Below, piece by piece: positions 34,605 through 42,086 of a stretch of 64,000 nucleotides of DNA (the first letter of the stretch is position 1; every line of letters begins with the position of its first letter). Both the position numbers and the translations under genes were made by a program. The notes beneath the pieces are model-generated. The model was not told the DNA's origin. It did no database searches and saw only the letters and a list, made by a program, of their open reading frames with translations. Source of the DNA: Bacillota bacterium (lineage in GTDB: Bacteria; Bacillota; Clostridia; Peptostreptococcales; Anaerovoracaceae); contig JAFUCA010000006.1 of assembly GCA_017459895.1 (NCBI GenBank), positions 62,001 to 126,000 of the forward strand, given 5' to 3'.

Positions 34605-35303
34605 CTATTCTCCGTCGTCCCCGGCGCCCAGCGTATTGACCACGTCATTCAGTACGTCCATCAGTCCGCCGGTGATGGCGTTCAGGAAATCCTTGTTATC
34701 CTCGGTGATCTCATCCACGATCCACTGATCGCCGCTCTTCGTCAGGGTCAGGCTCGCCTTCCCTTCGTGATCCTTGTCTTTGATCCCGCCGAGCTCCTCC
34801 TGCAGGATCTCATAGGCCATCTTGCTGTAATCCTCCTCCGTCACGCTGTTCGCACTCCCGGAAAACTGCTCCAGCGCCCGGCTCATAAACTCCTGATAGA
34901 AGTTGTTGAACACTTTGGTCATGTCGTAGGTGGTGATGGTGACATCCACGCTCGCGGTCTTGCCGTCCTCGGCGATCTGCTCCCCCTCCACCTTGTAGTC
35001 AAAATCAAACCATTTGGCCAGAAGTCCGTCCAAAATCTCCTTCGGGATGTCCTCGTCCAGCGCCCCGTCCTCGTAGGTGGACAGGAAGTCATTGCTCTCC
35101 CCTGCATAGACCTGTTTCAGCGTCTCTTCATCCTGGTTCTTGAAGGCGTCCAGGAATGTGCTGACCGTCTCCCCCGGCGTCATGTCGCCGCTGACCTTCG
35201 TTTCGTTTCCGCCGCAGGCGGTGAAGGCGATCCCGAGGATCACGCACAGCGCCGCGCATATGCAAAGGCTGGTAATTCTGTGTTTCATGGCTTGGTTTTT
35301 CAT
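34605..35303 (-). CDS. Lipoprotein of unknown function
   Basis: Exported lipoprotein of about 232 residues. The signal peptide ends in a lipobox (ILGIAFTACGG), with Cys near residue 27 of this start. The mature part is acidic, starts with a helix of the form GDMTPGETVSTFLDAFKNQD, and resembles the NTF2-like fold of DUF4878/DUF5105-type lipoproteins. It shares a middle segment with the protein at 32914. Three Met codons are close; ATG 35303 has GGAAAG at a good distance. The dispersed decamer lies in the signal-peptide region (35262). Confidence 0.7.
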   Translation of the reverse strand: MKNQAMKHRITSLCICAALCVILGIAFTACGGNETKVSGDMTPGETVSTFLDAFKNQDEETLKQVYAGESNDFLSTYEDGALDEDIPKEILDGLLAKWFDFDYKVEGEQIAEDGKTASVDVTITTYDMTKVFNNFYQEFMSRALEQFSGSANSVTEEDYSKMAYEILQEELGGIKDKDHEGKASLTLTKSGDQWIVDEITEDNKDFLNAITGGLMDVLNDVVNTLGAGDDGE

Positions 35304-35380
35304 AATTCTGCTTTCCGGGGCACTCCCCATGGTTTTCGACTACTTCGACCACCATCATCTTATCACATTTCTTCGGCCTC

Positions 35381-35505
35381 TGGGGTCGTCTGATGAAAAT
35401 CGTGGGGCTGCTTCCCCAGACATTCTCTGTATACTACCCCAAAATGGGGTTGGATTAGCAAAGCCTATGGGGTTACTTCCCCAGACAAATATTAATACCA
35501 CCCCA
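35381..35505. repeat. Phased TGGGG/CCCCA double-dyad array, two units
   Basis: TGGGG at 35381 and 35403, CCCCA at 35414 and 35437; then TGGGG at 35445 and 35468, CCCCA at 35479 and 35501. Steps are 22, 11, 23, 8, 23, 11, 22, so each unit is a symmetric set of four words about 61 bases long and the unit period is 64–65. The core TGGGGCTGCTTCCCCA and the right flank TATACTACCCCA recur almost unchanged at 40244–40281. Lies upstream of the lipoprotein gene. Confidence 0.8.
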
Positions 35506-35530
35506 GATCCTCAAATGTGTTGTCATAAAT

Positions 35531-35554
35531 CGGGAGCGGATCGCTCCGCTCCCG
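35531..35554 (-). terminator. Hairpin downstream of acid phosphatase gene
   Basis: CGGGAGCGGA and TCCGCTCCCG form a perfect ten-base stem with a four-base loop. The minus-strand tail is ATTTATG, a weak T run; the plus-strand side has no T run. Confidence 0.6.
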
Positions 35555-35591
35555 AAAATTGAGTTTGATTGAGTTCTTCGGTCAACTTGTT

Positions 35592-37211
35592 TTACTGAAT
35601 GGTATCGCCTGTCGGACTTGGGCCTTCATACCAGGTTTTGAATTTTTCCTTATTCTTGTAGGAGTGTGCCCAGATTTGATCAAAGATATAGCTCTGCTGA
35701 CCTTCAACCGTTCCGGAATCGTATTTATTTTCCGGGTCCCTACCCTTAGCCCAGGTAGTCTTGTACCAATCACCATAAGTGGCGTTCGGCAGAACGATAA
35801 AGTCGTTGCCCCAATGATCTTTCCAGTAGTCGCTGGAAGCATTGGCTGTTCTTGTGTTGTTGAACTGTTTTCTGGTGAAGTCTGCGCCATGACCGTCCCA
35901 TCTGTCTTTTCCTTCCCAGATTCCGGGATACTTTGTCTCGTAATCGGAAACCATATCGTTGATAGAATCACCCATGTACATGATGATCTTGTCATAACCC
36001 CCGACAGTCTTAGCAACGTTGGCACGTCTCCAACCTTTGTCACTGTCGAAGTCGGTTCCCTGAACCTGAACTCTGTAATCATTCGGGATAGAGAAGCTCT
36101 GCGGTGTCATTTCGACCTTGCCGGTCGCATTCAGCGCTTTCGTATAGGCGGCATCGTCATATACATTGATCCAACCATCCGCATCCTTTGCTCCCAGCTC
36201 AGCATCTCCATAATAGAAGTAATCCTGATAGGTCTTGAACGGACCGTCTCCATCCGGATCCTCACTCAACACTGCATAATCGTCGACCAGATCCGGCACG
36301 CCATTTCCATCTTTGTCCGGAGCCTTCTCCAGAAATTTTTGCTCATACAGCTGCTTTACTGTCAGATCCAGCTCATAGTATGGTCTGTTTGTGATGTAGT
36401 ACCATTCGATCCCGTTTTCATAGGTGTAGTCAACGAATTCTTTTGCTCCTGGAATAACGGTATCAGCGTCTGTCGCGACAGCCTGATAGTATCCATCCCA
36501 GTCATCGTTATTCCACGGTTCCAGGCCCAGTGCGATTCTTCCGGCCGCATCCAGAACAGCGCCCGCAATGTAGCAGGTGTCGTCTGCGATAGTAGAGTCG
36601 ATGTCCGTAACAATCGCCAGACCATCACCTTTACCATCGTTTGCATCGATCGCCTCATCCACTTTGATCCTTGCCAGATTGAATGCCTGCATCTACAGAG
36701 CTGCAACTTCCGCGGACTCCTGATACAGCAGAGCGTATACTGTCGCATCGCCCTGATAGTATCCGGTTACGGAAGTGTCGTCGCCTCTTACATAACCTTC
36801 ACTCTGCTTATTCACAGTTTTATTGCTTTTCTCAACGACCTTCGTCTCCGTCTTCGCCGGGTTTACTTTGACACTGATCTTCACCGTCTGCTTTCCGGAT
36901 TTTGCCGTGATGGTGGCAGAACCTGCGGCTTTCGCAGTGATGGTAATGGATTTACCTTTGGCTTTGCTTACAGCCGCAACCGCTTTTTTTGAAGATTTCC
37001 ATGTAACCTTCTTCAGCTTCGCTGCCTTCAGCCCGGTTGCCTTTACCGTAATGCTGTCGCCAACGGCAATGGTCGCCTTTGTTGCTGTCACGCCCAGCTT
37101 CGCTGCAGCGTGCGCCTGCATGGAGCCAGACAGCAGCGGCATGAATGCGATGGCACACAGCACCGCAACCGCAATCGCCAGCACTCTGACGTTCTTCATT
37201 GTGTTAGTCAA
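35592..37211 (-). pseudogene. Secreted HAD-type acid phosphatase with Ig-like domain, interrupted by in-frame TAG
   Basis: Reads as one secreted protein of about 539 residues with a single nonsense codon. The N-terminal part (about 172 residues) has a signal peptide (VLAIAVAVLCAIAFMPLLSG), a Big_2-like Ig domain (TATKATIAVGDSITVKATGL to VNPAKTETK) and the start of a class B/e(P4)-like phosphatase domain (GYYQGDATVYALLYQESAEV). After GTTGCAGCTCTG comes TAG, then ATGCAGGCATTC in the same frame, continuing the domain: AIVTDIDSTIADD (catalytic Asp pair), YYITNRPY, and YMGDSINDMVSDY. Both halves align with the expected continuous family sequence. It may be a null allele, a read-through gene or a sequencing error. 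A TTG start at 37211 fits the AGGAAGTG site; an ATG 12 bases later is possible. A good promoter lies upstream. Confidence 0.75.
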
Positions 37212-37268
37212 AAAATCACTTCCTTTCTTCTCTTCTGGATTCCTCTGTTCCAGTAATATTTTGGTGTG

Positions 37269-37298
37269 ATTTTAACCGGAGCACGTATGATTTGTCAA
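37269..37298 (-). promoter_or_regulatory. Promoter of acid phosphatase gene
   Basis: On the minus strand TTGACA (37298–37293), 18-base spacer, TAAAAT (37274–37269). About 58 bases from the start codon. GGAGCAC of the neighbouring repeat cluster lies inside the spacer. Confidence 0.7.
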
Positions 37299-37405
37299 CA
37301 ATCTTTATACACAACTTTTGCACAATCTTGCGGTAAATAATATGCAAATCGGGAGCACTTTTGCGATAACAGCGTGCTCCCGATGACTCGTTTTTACAAT
37401 CTTGC
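37279..37405. repeat. Repeat cluster, words GGAGCAC and ACAATCTTGC
   Basis: ATCGGGAGCAC at 37348 faces GTGCTCCCGAT at 37374 (perfect eleven-base arms, loop 15). GGAGCAC also occurs at 37279, 73 bases before its next copy. ACAATCTTGC occurs at 37322 and 37396 (74 apart), with ACAATCTT at 37298. The dyad could act as a hairpin, but no T run follows on either strand close enough to call a terminator. Confidence 0.6.
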
Positions 37406-37424
37406 TCTTGTATACAGTGTTTTT

Positions 37425-38348
37425 TTATTTCCAGAGCTTCTCCGGATAAAGACCTTTGTCCTTTTTTGACTGCAGCTCTGCCTTGACGGATTCCCGGTCT
37501 TCCTTATAGGTCACGCCGCACCACTTCTCATGGCACGGGAGCACCTTCACCTGGGCCTTGCCGCTGTGGATCAGTCCGTCGATGATGGTGGGCAGCAGAT
37601 ACTCTCCCTTGAGCGGATTGGCGGGGATCACGGTGCGGAAGAATTCATCGATCCCGCCCTCGATCGCCTGGATCATCCCTGCGGACAGTCCCCAGAAGTT
37701 CATGGATACCAGCGTCTCATCCGGGAGCACGCTCCAGCTTTTGCCCTCGTCCTCGGTGAAAGCGATACCCTCCGGCCGGCGCATGATCTTCGTCCGTTCG
37801 GTGATGCTGGTCAGGAAATGGTTCTCGTCCATCTCGCAGACCCCCCGGGCCACATGTCCGTTTTCGGTAATGGTGTTTCCCAGAATGTATCCAGCCATGC
37901 AAAGCTCCATCTTCGCTCCGTCCTCGTGGGTGGTCAGATAGTCATAAATGCTGGCAAAACCGCCCGGTCCGTAATAGTCATCGGCATTGATCACGGCAAA
38001 CGGTCCGTCGATCAGATCCCGGCAGGCGTAGATCGCATGCCCGGTACCCCAGGGCTTCTCCCGGCCCTCCGGAATCTCAACCCAGTCCGGAATGTCGTCC
38101 AGCTTCTGATAAGCGTACTCGACCTCCATGAACCGGCCGGCCCGCTCGTCCACCAGCTCCCGGAAAATATCCCGGTGCTCCTCCCGGATCACGAAGACCG
38201 CCCGCTTGAAGCCGGCCATCATTGCGTCATACAACGAGAAATCCAGTATGATCTCTCCGGTATCGGTCATCTTCTCGACCTGCTTGAGCCCCCCGTAACG
38301 GGAACCCATGCCCGCTGCCATTATGATTAACGTCGGTTCTTTAGTCAT
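37425..38348 (-). CDS. Sugar-phosphate nucleotidyltransferase-like protein
   Basis: NTP-transferase fold enzyme of 307 residues. It starts with the nucleotide-binding loop TLIIMAAGMGSRYGGLKQVE, and has the substrate region GTGHAIYACRDLI with the metal-binding FAVINADDYYG. This matches a group of nucleotidyltransferases found in Clostridia and Bacteroidetes whose product (probably an NDP-sugar) is not established. The C-terminal part is shorter than in GlmU or RfbA and lacks an acyltransferase domain. Start ATG 38348. Long repeat-bearing gaps on both sides suggest it is transcribed alone. Confidence 0.78.
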   Translation of the reverse strand: MTKEPTLIIMAAGMGSRYGGLKQVEKMTDTGEIILDFSLYDAMMAGFKRAVFVIREEHRDIFRELVDERAGRFMEVEYAYQKLDDIPDWVEIPEGREKPWGTGHAIYACRDLIDGPFAVINADDYYGPGGFASIYDYLTTHEDGAKMELCMAGYILGNTITENGHVARGVCEMDENHFLTSITERTKIMRRPEGIAFTEDEGKSWSVLPDETLVSMNFWGLSAGMIQAIEGGIDEFFRTVIPANPLKGEYLLPTIIDGLIHSGKAQVKVLPCHEKWCGVTYKEDRESVKAELQSKKDKGLYPEKLWK

Positions 38349-38399
38349 ATCCGTTTCCTCCTGTTGTATTCGGCAGTGTCAAACGCTCCATACGCAACC

Positions 38400-38700
38400 T
38401 GTCACTGCCCTTTTGTCACGCAGTGCAAGAAAAAGATCCGTTTCGTGACACTTTCACTGAACGTTTGTCACGCATGCACTCGTCTCTGCTGTCTTCGTGA
38501 CAAAACACTATGCAAAAGCTGTACAGCTCAGATGAAATTGTCATGTGAGATTGCTTATTCCCTCTTCGTGTGACAATTTCTTTCCCGATTTGTCACACGA
38601 TGGCCTTTTTTAGCCCGCTCCATGACAATGCCTTTTAGAAATTGTCACGGGACACACTGTATCCAGCTGGACTGTGACAATTCAGCTTTTCATCTGTCAC
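38400..38700. repeat. Phased inverted-word array, word TGTCAC (31/21 rhythm)
   Basis: TGTCAC (F) and GTGACA (R) alternate. Start positions: F 38414, R 38445, F 38466, R 38497, F 38539 (TGTCAT), R 38570, F 38591, R 38622 (ATGACA), F 38643, R 38674, F 38695. Steps: 31, 21, 31, 42, 31, 21, 31, 21, 31, 21. A further F at 38400 does not fit the rhythm. Flanking bases often extend the arms (GTGTGACAA facing TTGTCACAC at 38568–38598). The sequences between words are unrelated. The whole 446-base gap between neighbouring genes holds no coding frame. Confidence 0.88.
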
Positions 38701-38794
38701 CCGGCATTTTCCTGTGTCTCTTATTCTACCATGTCTTCGGCCAAATGGCGATTCGTTTCTCTTCCTGCAAAATCTGCAGCAGCACCGGTTCGGA

Positions 38795-39343
38795 TCAGAA
38801 CAGCACTGCCCCCGGATCCCGGTCAAAGTAGATGCTCTTGGAATTCACAGACAGCGGAATCCCATAGCTGACCTTCACCGACGGATCCAGAAACGCCATC
38901 CGCTGGGCGGCCTGTCCGGCGCTGAACATGACCCGGTTGTCGATCCGGTGATCCGCTGCAACGGACACCGCTGAGCCAACCGCGATTCCAAGATCCGTCA
39001 CAATCAGAGCGCATCGTCCGCCGGCCCGGACCATCTGCCCGCAGTTTTCAAACCCGCAGTACCCGCAGTGCTCCAGTCCGAAGGGCACGTTCTTCGCGCC
39101 GATGATCACCACCGCCTCGCTGGCATCCACGTTCCCCGCGTCCCGCTCGAAAAACTCCGCATCGGTCTCTCTGGCAATGTCCCGCATGTGGTCAGCCAAC
39201 TCCGCCTTGTCCTCCCCGGTCAGCACGTAGGCCAGGATGTTGTCCTTGCCGGAGGCTTTCGGCGCGGAGATCGCTGCCGCCGTCATTGCCCGCGCTGTCT
39301 CCAGCGCCGCCTGCGTAATCGCCTGTTCCCTCGTTTCGATCAT
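38795..39343 (-). CDS. DUF2148 ferredoxin-like domain protein
   Basis: Function unknown; family DUF2148, common in anaerobes. The 182-residue protein has a Cys cluster, CGYCGFENCGQMV followed by a further Cys at GGRCALIV, likely to bind an iron–sulphur cluster, and a C-terminal hydrophobic part with GSAVSVAADHRIDNRVMFSAG. The N-terminal ~30 residues are helical. ATG 39343 has GAGGAG upstream. A longer frame begins inside the repeat array and is rejected. It stands between the two most regular repeat arrays of the window; whether this matters is unknown. Confidence 0.78.
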   Translation of the reverse strand: MIETREQAITQAALETARAMTAAAISAPKASGKDNILAYVLTGEDKAELADHMRDIARETDAEFFERDAGNVDASEAVVIIGAKNVPFGLEHCGYCGFENCGQMVRAGGRCALIVTDLGIAVGSAVSVAADHRIDNRVMFSAGQAAQRMAFLDPSVKVSYGIPLSVNSKSIYFDRDPGAVLF

Positions 39344-39386
39344 ATGTAATCTCCTCTCTGGCGCAAAGATTCTGCCGCAAAAGTTA

Positions 39387-39609
39387 TTTGTGAGAGTTAC
39401 TCCTTCATTTTGATAAATTTCTCTCACAAATCAGCCCTTCCAGTGAGGGTTCTTTCGTGATTCTTTTGCTTTTCCCTCACAAATGCTCTCTGAATTGTGA
39501 GAGTTTATCCTTGTTTTACCCAAACTTCTCTCATAATCGAGTCTCTTCCGTGAGGTTTTCTTTACCTTTTTGTTCTTTTACTCTCACTGATCCTTGATTT
39601 CTGTGAGAG
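39387..39609. repeat. Phased inverted-word array, word GTGAGAG (31/22 rhythm)
   Basis: GTGAGAG-type (F) and CTCTCAC-type (R) words alternate: F 39390, R 39421, F 39443 (GTGAGGG), R 39474 (CCCTCAC), F 39497, R 39528 (CTCTCAT), F 39550 (GTGAGGT), R 39581, F 39603. Steps: 31, 22, 31, 23, 31, 22, 31, 22. The first dyad is perfect over ten bases (TTTGTGAGAG facing CTCTCACAAA). In the second, both arms changed together (GTGAGGG with CCCTCAC), which keeps the pairing. Inner spacers are 24 bases, pyrimidine-rich, and otherwise unrelated. It fills the gap upstream of the DUF2148 gene. Confidence 0.9.
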
Positions 39610-39657
39610 TTTTTCTTCATTTCATCGATTACCCATCATCAGGACAGTCGAGCTGAC

Positions 39658-40149
39658 TCAGAATGAGGTTTGTTCTCTTCGCACCTGCTCAAACAGCGCC
39701 TTCTGCCGCGCGTGGTGCTCCTCAAACTTCGCGCGCTTCTCCGCCTCCGTCCCGAACTTCATAAACGCGTGATAGGTGCCCTCTGTCCGCCGGGCTCTCT
39801 CCCACAGTTCTTCCAAAGGCTGGTCTTCCCCCGTGATGACCACTTCATGCTGCAGGATCAGCCCTCTGGAATCGTCATCGTAGAGAATCCCGTCCCCGCA
39901 GGCAACGACCAGGCCTCCTCCGGCCTCTTCGCAGATCCGACTGACCTCTTCAAATTCCGCGTTCCGATAGGCGTGCTCCCCGCCCATCATGCAAAGTCTG
40001 GCGATGCTCCTGCCGTCGGTTTCTTCAATGCGGGCATCCAGGTCGCAGACCGGCCAGCCTTTGGATGATGCGATGTCAGAGGCAACTTCTGCAATCGGTG
40101 CTCCGAAATAGCCGGTCACGAATATCAACTTCTGTTTGCTGTCTGTCAT
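39658..40149 (-). CDS. Shikimate kinase-like protein without a P-loop
   Basis: Relative of shikimate kinase (AroK) of 163 residues, probably not a kinase. It keeps the substrate region VCDLDARIEETDGRSIARL, the lid-like EHAYRNAEFEEVSRI and a strand LVVACGDGILYDDDSR that matches the family's GGG turn in part. But the position of the Walker A loop reads TGYFGAPIAEVASDIAS and lacks the GxGKS/T residues that bind ATP. Other core aro genes are not nearby. Start ATG 40149; read divergently from the plsC gene, with a TGGGG/CCCCA unit in between. It could be a pseudo-enzyme with a regulatory role, or a decaying duplicate. Confidence 0.68.
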   Translation of the reverse strand: MTDSKQKLIFVTGYFGAPIAEVASDIASSKGWPVCDLDARIEETDGRSIARLCMMGGEHAYRNAEFEEVSRICEEAGGGLVVACGDGILYDDDSRGLILQHEVVITGEDQPLEELWERARRTEGTYHAFMKFGTEAEKRAKFEEHHARQKALFEQVRREQTSF

Positions 40150-40220
40150 GGTGTGATTTCCTTTGTTTTTATGAATATCTTAACACACCCCGGCCAGGAA
40201 ATCTCGGCAAAATCGATCTA

Positions 40221-40314
40221 TGGGGAAGTATTTCATAGATCCATGGGGCTGCCTCCCCACAGGAAACGCTATACTACCCCACATGACGTCCCGGATTTAT
40301 GGTATACTTCCCCT
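40221..40314. repeat. Phased TGGGG/CCCCA double-dyad unit in divergent promoter region
   Basis: TGGGG at 40221 and 40244, CCCCA at 40255 and 40277 (steps 23, 11, 22), then CCCCT at 40310 (33 further). The unit has the same core and right flank as the array at 35381–35505. TATACT precedes the CCCC words at 40277 and 40310, and its inverse AGTAT follows the first TGGGG; TATACT could double as a -10 element for the plsC gene 20 bases downstream. Confidence 0.78.
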
Positions 40315-40330
40315 AGAGAGGTAAGCGATC

Positions 40331-41110
40331 ATGAAGATTTTTCCCAACATCCCGGGCTTTGCGAAGCTGGTGTACTGTCTGAAATATTTCAATCCCTATC
40401 GGAAGAAGATCGAGGCTGCAAAGGCTGCCGGCGACTTCGAAGAGGAGCGGGCGCAGATCCTGGCGGCCACCTCCAGCTGGGGGCCGATGATCATGGATAT
40501 GTTCGGCAGTGAGGTCCTTGTGGAGGGACTGGAGAACCTGCCGGAGAAAGGGCCGGTGGTCCTGGTGGGAAATCATCAGGGGTACGCGGACATCGCCGCG
40601 TATTTTGCGGCGTTTAAGAAATTCCAGTTTGCCTTCGTGGCCAAGCGGGAGCTGGCGCAGATCCCGCTTTATGGGAAATGGATGCCCCGGATCCGCAGCG
40701 TTTTCATCGAACGGGATGATCCCCGGGCCTCCCTGGAGGCGATCAAGGAAGGGGTCGCTCTGATCGAGCAGGGATTCTCTCTGGTCATTTTCCCGGAGGG
40801 GACGCGGTCGAAGGGGCCGGTTCCGGGACCGTTCATGAAGGGATCGCTGAAGCTTGCCACCAAGCCGGGGGTTCCCATCGTTCCCGTCTCCATGAACGGA
40901 ACCTATAAGATGTATGAGCAGATCGGCGTTATCCGTCCGGCGACCATCCGCATCATCGTTCACGAGCCGATTCCGACGGCGGGTCTGTCCCGCCAGGAGG
41001 AGAAGGCGCTCAACGAGCGGGTCGAACAGATCGTGAAGGACGGCGTGCGGCAGCTGGCCCTGCGGGACGGGGATATTGCAGAAGATATCACAGAGGACAG
41101 GACCGAATAG
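40331..41110 (+). CDS. plsC: 1-acyl-sn-glycerol-3-phosphate acyltransferase
   Basis: Adds the second acyl chain in phosphatidic acid synthesis, at the inner membrane face. The 259-residue protein has the acyltransferase motifs in order: VLVGNHQGYADIAAYF (the NHxxxxD box reads NHQGYAD), FAFVAKRELAQIPLYG, VFIERDDP, LVIFPEGTRSKG and KPGVPIVPVSMNG. Residues 1–60 form a helical N-terminus without a clear membrane segment, typical of this shorter clade. Start ATG 40331, after GAGAGG. Lone plus-strand gene among minus-strand neighbours. Confidence 0.9.
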   Translation: MKIFPNIPGFAKLVYCLKYFNPYRKKIEAAKAAGDFEEERAQILAATSSWGPMIMDMFGSEVLVEGLENLPEKGPVVLVGNHQGYADIAAYFAAFKKFQFAFVAKRELAQIPLYGKWMPRIRSVFIERDDPRASLEAIKEGVALIEQGFSLVIFPEGTRSKGPVPGPFMKGSLKLATKPGVPIVPVSMNGTYKMYEQIGVIRPATIRIIVHEPIPTAGLSRQEEKALNERVEQIVKDGVRQLALRDGDIAEDITEDRTE

Positions 41111-41122
41111 CCGCTGGCCGCA

Positions 41123-41992
41123 CTACAGAACCGGCAGCAGCGCCTCCCTGATCTTCGCGAAATCGATCACCAGCTCTCCCTTCGAGATCCGAACCGGCAC
41201 CTGCTCGTCAAAGGAATAGAATGCCGGCACCTGATTCTCCGGATCGGTGAAGTCATAGACGATCACACTTTGATGGGCCCCGTCCACGATCCAGTACTCC
41301 CGTACACCGGCATCCCGGTATTTTTTCAGTTTCAGAATGCAGTCCCGGCTGCTGGTGCTGGGGGACAGGACCTCCAGAACAAAGTCCGGCGCGCCCCAGA
41401 TCGCATGGTTCCTGTATTCCTGATGGCATATGACCAGCAGGTCCGGCTCTACCATGGTCCGCTCGTCCTTATCCAGCTGCACATCCAGCGGCAGATAGAC
41501 CCTGCAGTCCCCGCCGGATCTCTTCTGATAATCCAGGAAATAATAATAGATCTCGCCGACCAGCGCCTGATGGCGCATGTTCGGCGTTGTCATGTCGTAG
41601 ATCACACCGTCGATCAGCTCTCCCTTCCAGTCCTCCGGCATGGCGAAAAAATCATCCACCGTGAACTCTCCCTGCCTTTTTCCCCGGGGCAGATCGATCT
41701 CCTTCGCAGCCCCATAGGAGAAAGCGACCTCCCGGAACCGCGCCTCTTCTGACTTCGGCAGCTTGTAATAATAATACGGTTCGTTGGGCGTGCTGACCCG
41801 GACCGCCCGGGAATCCGGCTTCCAGTCCCGCAGGACATTTTCCAGTTTTACCATGGTCTGTATATGCGGCTGTCTGGTGATCCCGCTGAAGACCTTCTGC
41901 ACGGTGCTGAGGGGCACCTCCGCCAGCTCCGCGATCTGCCGGTTCGAGTATCCCAGTTCCTTCTTTCTTTCTCTCATCTCCTGAATGTTCAT
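41123..41992 (-). CDS. Uma2-family (DUF820) nuclease-like protein with HTH domain
   Basis: Two-domain protein of 289 residues. Residues of about 1–60 are a Cro/C1-type helix-turn-helix (MNIQEMRERKKELGYSNRQI, AEVPLSTVQKVFSGITRQP). After a linker, residues of about 105–289 are a Uma2 domain of the restriction-endonuclease-like fold: DFFAMPEDWKGELIDGVIYD, VEPDLLVICHQEY, PDFVLEVLSPSTSSRDCILK and YRDAGVREYWIVDG, holding the E/D-x-K type residues. The role of Uma2 proteins is unknown; they often occur in several copies. I chose ATG 41992 (GGAGG eight bases upstream); an ATG 15 bases earlier is also possible. Confidence 0.82.
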   Translation of the reverse strand: MNIQEMRERKKELGYSNRQIAELAEVPLSTVQKVFSGITRQPHIQTMVKLENVLRDWKPDSRAVRVSTPNEPYYYYKLPKSEEARFREVAFSYGAAKEIDLPRGKRQGEFTVDDFFAMPEDWKGELIDGVIYDMTTPNMRHQALVGEIYYYFLDYQKRSGGDCRVYLPLDVQLDKDERTMVEPDLLVICHQEYRNHAIWGAPDFVLEVLSPSTSSRDCILKLKKYRDAGVREYWIVDGAHQSVIVYDFTDPENQVPAFYSFDEQVPVRISKGELVIDFAKIREALLPVL

Positions 41993-42086
41993 CTCCAATA
42001 CCTCCATTTATTTCCTTTTTGGTGTTATGATTATATAACATACAAAACCGAAATGCAATATTTTTCCATTATATTCCCGCAAAAAA

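Noticed and set aside
38400-38700. Series of rho-independent terminators
   Set aside because: Stems are short, not G+C rich and not followed by T runs, and one terminator would do.
38400-39609. CRISPR arrays
   Set aside because: Words are only 6–10 bases, alternate in orientation, and no cas genes are present; the regular spacing alone is not enough.
35381-40314. REP/BIME or MITE insertion
   Set aside because: Apart from the TGGGG units the arrays share no sequence, there are no target duplications, and no transposase is near.
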